Positions 36,182 through 45,637 of a stretch of DNA of 64,000 bases are shown here, in pieces. Position 1 is the first letter of the stretch. The number at the start of each line of letters is the position of its first letter. Source of the stretch: Neoscytalidium dimidiatum. Lineage: Eukaryota > Ascomycota > Dothideomycetes > Botryosphaeriales > Botryosphaeriaceae. The notes under the pieces were generated by a model. That model was given only the letters and a program-made list of their open reading frames with translations. It was not told the DNA's origin and did not search any database. The position numbers and the translations under genes were made by a program. The stretch is from contig CM074695.1 of the NCBI GenBank assembly GCA_037367355.1, forward strand, positions 2,914,001-2,978,000, written 5' to 3'.

Positions 36182-36712
36182 TTAGTATCGTTTAACGTCG
36201 CCGGCCACAAAGACCGATCTTCTCTCTTCTGCCTTGGTTTCATTTTCTATCACCGTCCCACCAATCGCAGGATGTCCATGCGGATAGGGTCCGAAATTGC
36301 CAGTGATCATCGAACCCTTGCCTCCGTGCTTGTTGCCCTTAATCAGCCGGTCGTTTTTGGATGGCCCCTTTCCGATACCCTTCGGGGCTTCCGTACCCTG
36401 CTGTGACGACATTGGACCGGCTGTCATAGCAACTAGAACGCCCACAGAAGCGTTTGGGCAGCTCCTGTCCAGGTTAGACACCCCACCGGCCATCTGAGAT
36501 GGCACCGGTGGCTTGTCCTGATCGGATGCCTTATCGATCGTCGGAGATGAGTTTGTCAATTGTTCTCTAGGTGGGTGTGGTATCGACTCTCTCGAAGATC
36601 GTTCGGACTGTTCCTTGTCAGACAGTTCGTCCGTCAGAGCATGAGGCGATGACGACTAATGATGTTCAGTACTTCGATGAATCATAACACTGGCACCTGC
36701 TTTACACACCAT
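36182..36712 (-). CDS. Cluster locus A: disordered protein with diverged C-terminal amyloid-like repeat pair
   Basis: Proposed structure: a first exon that is only the ATG (36712..36710), a 54-nt intron with GTGTGT donor and TAG acceptor, then 36655..36182, in phase, 158 residues. Residues 1-100 are Ser/Pro/Glu-rich and look disordered. The tail holds two repeat-like segments. One is at 109-122 (NKHGGKGSMITGNF), which fits the cluster's repeat in N, G and aromatic positions but has Met and Thr where the others have Gln and Asn. A second lies near 142-155, ending FVAGDV. The 33-residue offset matches the 31-32 of the sister loci. The tail also recalls the HET-s pattern of EER...V...G-[ND]-V, which is a resemblance only. 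No effector domain is present. The one-codon first exon is unusual and needs transcript support. Confidence 0.5.
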
Positions 36713-38189
36713 GCTTGAGAAGTAGCTTTTGTGAATTTCAGTATTCTTTCTTCCTTTTGATTCAGTCGAATACTGTGAAGAAAGGACTGATTTTCTCGTC
36801 TCTCAAGTCGCCCCGTGGTCTATTTATCACGAAGAATGACAAGAGCCGCACAAGAAACATGTAGAAATGAGCTAATGCAAAAGTATATGATGTAAGAGTG
36901 GCTTTTCGTCCATCACATTCCCTGATTACGGCAAGAGCATACGTTCAGTAAAGATAAAGTGAAAACCTATGGCGATTGGATTTCAGAAACAAGGGTTGCC
37001 GTCCGCGCAGATGCGTCGTATCACCCGCATTTGATGCTCATTGCCTTCGTGCTTCGGCGAATTTACTGTTTATAGAGTCATTAGAGGGGTCACATGCTAA
37101 TATGTAGAGCTTGTTAGTTGTGTATGGCGCTGGTGCTTCCTCAAGATTGGATGACTGCGATCCTCGGTCTGCATTCCTCACGCCGTTCAATACTTGCTCT
37201 TTCAATCCCAGCGCCCGCTGCCCGTCCCATCATGCATCGTGTCGAGTGTCGTGGCAGCTCAAGGGAGGTCGCACAGCTTTCGACATGGCTGGGGACGCAG
37301 TGGCCAGACTATGATCGAAAAAGCGACGAGACAGATCGAGTAAGGGACTGCGGGGTGAAGGGGGTGAAGTTGGCAGAGTCGAGGCTCTGCGGACGAAAGG
37401 GGGCCAAAAATCAACTGCGGATAGAGCAAGCCTTACACGTGATGCAATCGCGCCTGACTTTCTGCCTTAAGAAGGCAAAGCAGCCTTCCAGTGAAATTTG
37501 TGCACCACGCCAGCATCTTCGGAAGCTGCTGCATGAATGGCGGGTCTGTGTCCCATTTCCGCAATACCCACCAATCAGAAGGTGGCCACTGCACGGCATT
37601 CCCTGCTGCATACTTGCTGGCTGCGTTGTACAGTACATACGCATAGTTGCCCGACGATGTGCTCTGCACTCAAATTGCTCATGCTGCATGCTGCCAAACC
37701 GATATGACTCTGTGAGAAGTGTTGGTAAGGTTGTCAGGATGATTCTGACCGCGGTGGTCCATGACGTTTCGTCGTACTCGTGTCGTGCGACGTCAGATCG
37801 TATCGCGTGTCTTCGCGCCAGGCGCTCTTCCTCGGATGTTGCAGAAATCGTTCTACAATCGCTGCTCACGCGTACATCGCCAAGGCTGTGATATTCTCCT
37901 CTGCTACCGAGAGTTCCGAGAGACTGCCTGTGGGCCTCGAGTGATCAGATCGACCTTACTCATTTCAGGCCCTCTAGACCTCTTTACATCTACCCTGTAC
38001 GGATTCCGAATCTGATATTTTCTTTTTCTTTTTTCCGGTGAGAGACGAGACTTCTTGCAAAATAGCCTCAGCCTCGTTGCAGCCCTTACTCCTGTAGCCA
38101 AGCGTGCAAGAACCCAACGCTACTTACCCGAGGGACCATACTAGATCAACTTCCTACCTTGCGCTTTGCACGCTTACAAGTACATCGCC
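36713..38189. other. Intergenic with overlapping uncertain open frames
   Basis: A 257-residue plus-strand open frame (37118-37891; first ATG at 37124) overlaps a Trp/Tyr-rich minus-strand frame (37433-37669). Neither has a domain I recognise or convincing splice context, so I call no gene. Confidence 0.35.
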
Positions 38190-38864
38190 ATGAAGGTCTC
38201 TCCGAACCCTGGCAGGGGTTTGCTAGGATGCGGGCCGGGCGGCGAAAGTATCGAGAGGAGTACTGGCAGCACCATGTCCATCCGGCCGCCACCCACAGCT
38301 ACTCAAACACAGCCTCCAGCCTTTCCCTCGGACACCAGAGCTGAGAAACATGAAAAAGCTCCAGATGCACAACAGGTATATTCCGATATGAGCCTGGAGG
38401 GCTCCAAAATAAAGCCAATTCGGCGGCAACTCTATGGAAGAAACATCTATTGCTGATTGCGAAAACAGATTACTATCACATGCCCCAAAGCAACTGCGTA
38501 TGTGGACACTCTACCGACCCGGAACACCAGCAATTCAAGTTGCTCAAGCCAACAACTATTCAGCATAACTTCTCATGACGGAGCGAGGGAATTCGATTGT
38601 GAGGACGACAGCACTACATTGAATCGCAACGAGCTACGGTCCAATCATTCGTCCTTATCCGAATCCGCACCAAGCCGAGAATACACGAATAATATTGCGT
38701 CTGGGTGCGGCATCCAATTGAATGGCAATTTTGGAAGCCGCGAACCAGACGCGCCATATTTCTCACGCTCTGTATGGCGCGGCAACCATGCAGCTGGGGA
38801 AGGTCCTCAAGTCAACGGGGATGTTTTGGATACAAGCGCGTTCTGTTCTATTTTCTTGAATTAA
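38190..38864 (+). CDS. Cluster locus C: protein with C-terminal pair of Q-[ILV]-N-G repeats, no effector domain
   Basis: Two exons, 38190..38375 and 38469..38864, give 193 residues. The 93-nt intron (GTATAT donor, branch-like CTGAT, AACAG acceptor) is a multiple of three and removes an in-frame TGA at 38454-38456. Residues 1-130 are Ser/Thr/Pro-rich and disordered-looking. The tail has repeats at 137-150 (NIASGCGIQLNGNF) and 168-181 (NHAAGEGPQVNGDV), 31 residues apart. A short hydrophobic end (AFCSIFLN) follows, as in loci D and E. The pair is proposed to be an amyloid-type self-assembly motif. Lacking the SesA-type domain, this copy might act as an adaptor or inhibitor, or be a partial duplicate. 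Confidence 0.6.
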
Positions 38865-39747
38865 TGGAACATACTAAATTTCACATTTGTGAAGGGTTAG
38901 GAGTATGTTGATTAGACGGTAAGAGTTGGAGAAGTGGTGCGGATGCTAGCAATGGGTCTCAATAGCTGCCCTGTACAGAGTCCCAGTGCGGGAGAGTGGT
39001 CATCACTTGCGGCAGACACGGCTAAATTTGCTCATATTATATTGAGAATGTGTGTCATATTATAAGTGTGACGCACATATTACGTTTCTGCTGCAGATGA
39101 TTGCGTGGCCTTTTTTTTTTTAAAAAAAAAAAAGAAAAAAAAACCTCTCAGCCTTGCCGTACTGGTGCGGCCTCTCAATTTTCTGAATGCCGGACGTGAG
39201 GATAGCTCACACTGATGCAGGCGGTAGCTCTCCTTCCATGATTAGCTGCAACCGTCGTATAGGTTCATATTCCTCGTTCTTGGTATCAATCCAACACCAT
39301 GGCTCCTGGTATCGAGTATGCACTTGCCAGATCCTTTAACAAGGAGCATAGTGTGATCATGATCACACCATGCGTTATCACATGGCAGCTATGCTTATTC
39401 CCTGATCAAGCCCGTGAAGCATTATCATGTTGCCTAATACTCATCTGACCCCCCTTGTTGAAAGCCACGGACATTCTGGGTCTGGAGGACTACGCCTGAT
39501 CCCTAGGAGGCGCACAGCCAGCTCATCAGACGGATAACGCAATTTGACGCGGCAGCCTAGAGGGCTGACTCCTGCGCCCATCTACTCGCGGGCCCGCAAC
39601 TTCTGAACTTTATCTTACAATGCAAATTCGCGAGGGGATAAGTCCGCAAATATGGCCTATCCGGGAATAAATATTATCTTGAGTTCATTTTGCAACTCGT
39701 TTACCTCCCCTTTTGCACGAAGCTCTGATGCCAATTTCGATGGCCCG
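38865..39747. other. Intergenic with homopolymer and palindrome
   Basis: Contains adjoining T and A runs (about 39112-39141) and a near-perfect 28-bp palindrome at 39346-39373. No gene supported. Confidence 0.5.
39346..39373. repeat. 28-bp palindrome
   Basis: A perfect 18-bp core (GTGTGATCATGATCACAC, 39351-39368) is extended by four matching bases on each side, with one mismatched pair. It could be a dimeric-factor binding site or a chance element. Confidence 0.7.
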
Positions 39748-40859
39748 TCAAGGAACGGTAGTTCTGCGAGAGAAAAGCAAAGCTGCAAAATGCGCTTCCA
39801 GAACGTCTCCATTCACTTGGTTGCTCTCATCCTTTGCGTGATTTTGACTCCACTGGCAGTATGTAAAAGAATTTTCTACTGCATCCGCCTTTCTCCCAAC
39901 ACAGCCATTAATTTGTATGGCTCTATCGGAAGCCATGTTGTCTGACCATGAACGCTTCGGAGAGGAAGGTTCGTTTGCCAGGGTACACTCCGAAAATGTA
40001 TCGTAATCGCTATCGCTTTCTGAGTTATTACCGTTTGGGTGTGGAATAAGAACTCCAGAGTCGACAACGCCCTCGGAATACCCATCTGTGTTCGGGGTCT
40101 TAGGGCAGTTGCCGTTCGGGGCATTCTGTGATTTCTCTTGGATGGCTCTCGCTCCGAGAATCACGAGCTGTGGAAAGTTAGCGTTTGTAATTTGAATTTG
40201 AGTGAAAGCCCGAAAGAAAGGGTCATATTTAATACCTCATTGTTGCCTTTATTACTCTTGCGCATCTTGCACTTTCTATTTGAGCAGGATGTTTTGCAGA
40301 AAAAACTCGTGTTGGATCTTATTTCGCCGCCTTCTCTCACGAGTCCACTGCAGCTCTTTAAGGCGCGCTCGATGTTCTCGACCTGACCTTGAAGCTGCGG
40401 GATTCCATCCTCAAGGTTGCGGTCGATCCGACTTATAAGACTGCCGTAGGTGCCGAGAATGCATAGGGTAAGGCAGCTTTTGTTGCGCTCGAGGTCAGCA
40501 AAGCCTTTCGCGATTGCCTCCTCTGCCTTGCTCCACTGCCAGGCTTTCAGACACTTTTTCCACCTCTTCGTAATATCTCCGACGTAGCCTTCCCTCAAGG
40601 CTTCCTCAATGCTCTCAGTGGCTTTGACCAGGGCATGGATATGTGACGCCACAATTTCTGACCGCGATAGTTCGTCGACGGATTTGACTAGGCCAGCTAT
40701 CTGGAGGAGCTGGTGTATTTCGCCCTTGTATCTGCCATATTGCTCGCCGGCTTTCTCAACGTTGCGGTAGAGTTCATGTAGTTTGCAAATCAGTGTAGTG
40801 GTGTACTGAACGAGCTGCGAAACGCTGGCGATGGCCCCGATGACTTCAAGGCCGGACAT
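39748..40859 (-). CDS. Cluster locus D: SesA-type (HeLo-like-related) domain protein with C-terminal repeat pair
   Basis: Two exons on the minus strand, 40859..40236 and 40167..39748, give 347 residues. Residues 1 to about 170 (MSGLEVIGAIASVSQLVQY..., then GFADLERNKSCLTLCI and LEDGIPQLQGQVENIERAL) match the helical N-terminal domain found on fungal NACHT and P-loop NTPases (SesA family, Pfam PF17107). That domain belongs to NLR-linked immunity and cell-death architectures. An acidic linker follows, then repeats at 285-298 (NMASDRAIQINGCV) and 317-330 (NHAKDESNQVNGDV), 32 residues apart, and a hydrophobic end (HFAALLFS). No NTPase domain is present, so this looks like a stand-alone effector whose tail would be templated by a partner. 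Intron 68 nt, phase 0. This is the most complete member of the cluster. Confidence 0.78.
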
Positions 40860-42044
40860 GGCCCCCTAAGGATTTTGGAGGGTGAGAGAAAGACAAGGTA
40901 CGCGTTTTCAAATTTAGGTGGGAGGCGTCGCCACTTCAACCTTCACCTCGTTGAAATCGGCGAATCAGGGGTTTGGGATCTCGCCCGGTCTGTGAATCCA
41001 CCAGTTTCCGGGCACTCGACATCCAACGAATCAGCAAAAGTTTCTTATGCATCAGGTTACTCTTTTGTGAGGTGTAACAGTCAAGTGAGCTTCCCAAGGC
41101 GAAACGACGAGTTGCCGTGCGGGGTTTGATGCCGGACGGCCTGCAAGCGGCCCATTGTGGACAGAAACCGAGTACGCTGAGAGTTCCACTGCATGATGCT
41201 GAGCATGCGTCGTCGTGACCAGGCAGAACCCTGGGCCTTCCTACCGATTATTGGAAATCTGATCGTATCAAAGGACGAGGATGCTGTTCCTCAGCCGCAT
41301 CATATCACCCCATCGCGAGGCTGAACTTCAGCCTCGCGAGCCGAGATCGCGCCCGACATGGCTGCCTTGCCATATACTTTTGTGGGGCCTCAGGCGCCCG
41401 AAATAGGATGAAAGTGGCGTTCAATAGAAAAAGAATACAATCTTCGCCTATCTTCCTGAATTGAGGAGAATGGGTGTGCTTGAATATGTGGGTCTAGAGC
41501 ATCATGACCGAGGAGTTGAGAGTATCCGAGGAAGTGACATCCGAGAGTTTTAGACATGCATAGTGGCAAAGTGTTGACCTCCTCCTCCCCGGTAAAACAT
41601 TTGATAAAATTAACGGATGAGCAGTGTGCATGAGAGGCACGGAGATTCTGGTTGGCAACTCTAAATCTTGCCCCTGCAGCTGCAAAATCCATCTGCTACG
41701 TACCCATTTTGCCAAAATTTATCAATCCTAGATCTTGTGCCTTGCTCCGAAACTTATTGCAAAGCTCGCGAGGAATACTGTGCATCGAGTTTGTGCTCGG
41801 CCCGCATTCCTTAGGCAAAGAGAAACCGGGTGCTTGTGGCGGCCAATTACCGTCAATGCGATGCGCTGCATTACTTCCTAAGTTTAGAACTTGCAGGCCA
41901 ATATAGATTCCACAGGCGGCAAAGAAAGGAATGCAGATGTGCGCAAACGTCTGCTTGCGATCGAGATGCAGATTTCAGACAAGGGATTAAATGAATGGCG
42001 GAGTAACGTAATTTGACATTCAGCTTTTCATCGTTCGTTACGAG
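40860..42044. other. Intergenic, with a 27-bp palindrome
   Basis: 5' flank of locus D and unassigned sequence; no gene supported. A perfect inverted repeat lies at 41313-41339. Confidence 0.45.
41313..41339. repeat. Perfect 13-1-13 inverted repeat
   Basis: Arms TCGCGAGGCTGAA and TTCAGCCTCGCGA flank a single C. It is strong enough to extrude as a hairpin. A related segment with a changed centre occurs in locus F (near 45809-45831). Confidence 0.85.
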
Positions 42045-42480
42045 TTGATCTCGACGGATCCTTTTCGCAAGATTACCCAAACTTTTGGAGGGATTTCCAC
42101 TCTAGAAGGCGTAGCTAAACTTAAAGATAATCTCAACGACCTGATTGTGAGATTGCTGCGCGGATGCAGCAGACAAGAGAACACTCGACAGCGGGGCCAA
42201 TCATCTATTCAGGCACACCGCCTACCGTAGCCAACGAAAAAGCCATGTAGAAGCTAAATGTCAACAACAATACATCGCGGCAGGAGTCCTCCAGGTCAAC
42301 GGTGTCGTTACCGATTACACCAGCGAGGTATACTATTACAGCCACTGCCAATATATCAAGGGACCAATCCAGTCAGGTGAACGGTGTGGTCAGGCTCAGG
42401 AACTCACAGAATGTTGAGCCTGTCCTGTACCCCACGAGCAATCCAGGACCAAACCACTCTTCGTAGGAACCGAGTTCCAG
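42045..42480 (+). pseudogene. Cluster locus H: decayed SesA-repeat gene
   Basis: The frame at 42045 contains TLEGVAKLKDNLNDLIVRL and then LRGCS, which aligns with the end of the SesA-type domain in locus D (LEDGIPQLQGQVENIERALKSCS) and locus E. Downstream, two repeat remnants occur: one near 42269-42310, whose N-terminal half and Q-V-N-G half lie in different frames, and one at 42350-42391 (NISRDQSSQVNGVV). Multiple frame changes and the lack of a start domain indicate a pseudogene. An undetected set of introns is the less likely alternative. Confidence 0.6.
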
Positions 42481-43142
42481 TATTGAAAATCGGCAACCCA
42501 CGCAGCGGACTCGGCCGACAAAACACCAAAATTCTAGCTGGTCAACTAAAATTCGCCAGGGCCACCGTCAAAGTGCCAGGGGTTGATCACATCAGAAGGA
42601 TCCATCTCATTCGACGTCCAAGCAGCAGCACTCTAGTGTAACTTCTCTAAATCCGGAAGACCATCCTTTCGAAGATTCTAAATAGTTCAAGGATCTTATC
42701 CAAACAAAGTTCGGAGTGCATGACTCAAATGATGATGCTATGTCTTAGTCTATTAGTTATTTACATGGATCGCATTGAGACGCATTATTTACAAGTCTTC
42801 CTTTTACTGTACATATTTCGAAGCGGCCATAGCCACCTGTTTGAATCAATAGACAATTGGTTTCCAGACCCTATTCCACTGCATCGTCGGAAACGTAATA
42901 TTTACAAGTCAAGAAGAAGAAGAAGGAAAAGGGGGGGGAAAGACTTATTGCTCTTCGCTCAACCTCCGGTAGCCACCTGCACAAGCCTGTGAGTCTTCCG
43001 TAGAAGACACACTGGGTATGGGCGGCTCTGCAACACACTCATATGCCCGTGAGAGCATCTTCTAAAACCATCTGATTTACCATAATGCCGCGCAGGCTAC
43101 CGACATGATACCCGGTGCATACGAGGTACTTCTTTGCATCCT
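42481..43142. other. Intergenic
   Basis: No supported gene. A GAA-type microsatellite lies near 42912-42925. Confidence 0.45.
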
Positions 43143-43757
43143 TCAGCATAATACGACCCAGCCGGCGATGGCTGTGGCCAACACCGGCGCGAATATAAGG
43201 ATAATCGTGAGCATCCTACGTGGGCAGGCATCAAGGCTAGCCCATGAGATGCCGACGAGGTCCTCCGCCTCCCCAATGGCGGCTTTCCAGGTCTTTGAGC
43301 TTGAAGTGTTCGGGCCCGTTTTCCAACTCCTCGTCACTGTCGGACGAGGGACCTTCGTCTGTCGATGGTCTGCTTGTCGCGTCGCTCGGAGTGGGAGAAC
43401 CAGTTGCCAGAACAAAGTGTGGGACGTGCGAGACCGTCTGCCGGTACGGAGGGAAGGGCGACGTGTGGACAACGATGCGGATGATCAGGTTGATTGTGAG
43501 GTTTTGGACGTGCTGTTCGTTGTAGATGCGCTCTACGTCGCCGGTAGTGCTGGGTTGGCTTCTATCATTGGAAGGAATGTTAGGAACCAGAGGGCTGGAG
43601 GAGGGATAACCGCGTGGGAAGGCGCATGAAAAGATAGTATGGCGGCCGCTCACCCTGCATAGACATTGCCGTTGACCTGGGAAGCGTGGCCAGCGGCCTG
43701 GTTGTGGGCATTTTCCTGCCATGGTCTCGGATTGGTCGGGATGGGGTTAATGCACAT
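43143..43757 (-). CDS. Cluster locus G: single-repeat protein with C-terminal membrane segment (frame uncertain)
   Basis: Exon 1 (43757..43654) starts MCINPIPTNPRPWQ and carries one repeat at residues 19-32 (NQAAGHASQVNGNV). Exon 2 starts at 43561 (GATAG acceptor, in phase) and reads GSQPSTTGDVERIYNEQHVQ, then an acidic linker. The simple frame ends at 43237 after 142 residues. The overlapping frame from about 43300 to 43143 reads KTWKAAIGEAEDLVG and ends in a clear membrane helix (MLTIILIFAPVLATAIAGWV). That matches the layout of locus F, which has TWSG and then a membrane segment. Either an intron or a frameshift joins the two frames, and I could not resolve which. The 3' boundary given includes the membrane frame. 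Confidence 0.55.
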
Positions 43758-44743
43758 CACAGCGCAGATGTGTCTCACGACGGGGGCAATGAGCTACATA
43801 TAGGGCGGGGATCAACTACATACATCTGAGCTCCCATACGCCAGAAAGACGCCCCAGCGGTAGTTCACTCGCCGGTGCCTGGTGGTATAAAGTCAAAAAG
43901 GGCAAAGGAATGCCCAGCACCCGTTACACTCAGCCACAAGTAGCTGGAACGCCTAATTTACCATGTCGGGCAAGGACGAGGTCTGGACAGAGAGATTGGT
44001 GCTCGTGCCTCTGGCCTTTGGGCGCTTAAGATGGCCCAGCCACAACCAGAGACTGAGGCTTTTTTTTTTCCCTGATTATCAGTAAGCGCCCTGTGGACTT
44101 TCGACACTTGTGAGGTCGGAAGGAGGGGCCCGCAGAGAGCTCGCCGACGGCTCAGAGTGTGACGCTTGCAAATTTAGCCGCTCTTGACCCAGTTTTCTAC
44201 TTTAGTAGAGCCCCGAAGGATTCCGTACATATCTAGCGCGTGGGTAGCCCATCGTTCTGTAGATAGGCTGTGGCCGAAGCAAGCTGCTGCGGCGAGAAAT
44301 GATACCAGTACTTGATGATTTTGAACGCTCGCAGCCCAAGGCGTACTTTCATGAGCCACAACGGGCGGTGCAACTAAGACATTGCGCAGCCGCTGAGACT
44401 GTTGAATTCGGTTCATGTCGGAAGGACGTTGAGGTGGACCGGTGAGGGGCTACTGTGGTGGAGGACGATAGCGGGGCGGTGCACAACGCCCGACAGCGGA
44501 CGGCTAGCCAGCCTGACAAATAAACTTCGTCAACCGGAGGCCAATAAAACAGCGCAGAATGCAATAAAGTTATATGCTTGAGTCAGCTGGATGTGTCAAA
44601 TGACACGAAGGTGGATACCTTCGTACTTAACCAAACCTGATCTCAGAAAGACTTTGCCCTCCTTGCTCCTTTTTACTTGTACAAAGCACTATCAAAAGGC
44701 GCCATAAGATGCTGCTAACAATACAAGGATCCTTCGAAGCCGT
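43758..44743. other. Intergenic
   Basis: No gene supported. The 5' flank of locus G could hold an additional upstream exon. Confidence 0.4.
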
Positions 44744-45568
44744 TCATCCCCTCACGAAGAAGAGAGATACAAAGTTTGCGTCAATAATATCGCCGTTTAT
44801 CTGATTACTCTGGCCGTGGGCTTTATTGTTTCGCCAATGCGTGTAGGTAATACACCCCTCCCCGGGCGTTTGACTTCCAACACTACCATTCAACTGTATA
44901 GATTGTTCCGACGCCGTGTTGTCTGTGTATATGCGAGTGTTGTTTGATGCGACTTTGAGCATGTCGTTCTGGTTCCCGTACTGATTCGTGCGCCCGCTCA
45001 TCTCATGATAAGCGCATGCGTTCGAGGAAAGTTCCAGGTCAGATGATGTCTGCTCTTCACACGAAGTGTCCAAGTCCGAGGGCCGTACTCGCATGGGTAC
45101 GAGAGTCGAGCCATCATCGACGGCACATGCTCCTGTAATTGCAAGCTGCCATTTGGATTAGCGATATCCTCTGAGGTTTGGTGTGACGGTTGGGTTAAGG
45201 TGTTCCCCCCCCTTTTTTTTTTTGGCTTTGGAAATCCGCTAAGTCCATACCTGGTTATCTTCTCTGCTGGAATCTGATCGGAAACTCGCGGCAGTTGATC
45301 CGGAAAGCGTTCGCCTAGGCGTCTGGCTATCCGTTGAGATATCCGAGCAGGCTCGAAGACTTCTTTGGATTTTCCCGACTTGATCCTGAAGCTCTGGGAT
45401 TCCTTTTTCTAATCTCGAGTCCACCTGCTGGATTGAACTACCGAGGTTCCCTAACAAAGCAAGGGTGAGGGTGCTTTTGTGACGCTCCAAATCCTCGAAA
45501 CCCTTCAAGACTGCGGCCTCGGCGCTTGGAAATTTGATACCTTCAACACGACAAATATAGCCGCCCAT
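44744..45568 (-). CDS. Cluster locus E: 5'-truncated SesA-type domain protein with C-terminal repeat pair
   Basis: Exons 45568..45251 and 45145..44744 (minus strand) give 239 residues from the first in-frame ATG. Residues about 10-85 (AEAAVLKGFEDLERHKSTL, then LEKGIPELQDQVGKIQRSLRACS) match the C-terminal half of the SesA-type domain of locus D. The N-terminal half is missing, and upstream sequence switches abruptly to a poly-C run, a CA repeat and the very GC-rich locus F. Repeats lie at 182-195 (NTASEQSIQLNGSV) and 213-226 (NKAHGQSNQINGDI), 31 apart, followed by NFVSLFF. The gene may be a truncated, still-expressed repeat donor or a pseudogene; the chosen start is provisional. Confidence 0.55.
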
Positions 45569-45603
45569 CAAGTTCGCTCCTTTCCATTCGCCACCGCTTC
45601 CTT

Positions 45604-45634
45604 CCCCCCCCCCCCCCCCCAACGCACACACACA
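45604..45634. repeat. Poly-C (17) plus CA repeat at a composition boundary
   Basis: Seventeen C residues (45604-45620) followed by an (AC)n tract separate AT-balanced locus E from GC-rich locus F, exactly where the SesA-type domain of E is cut. It is a candidate recombination junction, or a place to suspect misassembly. Confidence 0.8.
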
Positions 45635-45637
45635 GCT

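Noticed and set aside
36182..36712. Calling locus A a HET-s homologue
   Set aside because: The tail resemblance is short and there is no HeLo domain; spacing and sister loci favour the cluster's own repeat family.
37118..37891. 257-residue plus-strand open frame and overlapping minus-strand frames
   Set aside because: No family resemblance, no clear splice or promoter context, and both strands are equally open. Kept only as an intergenic note.
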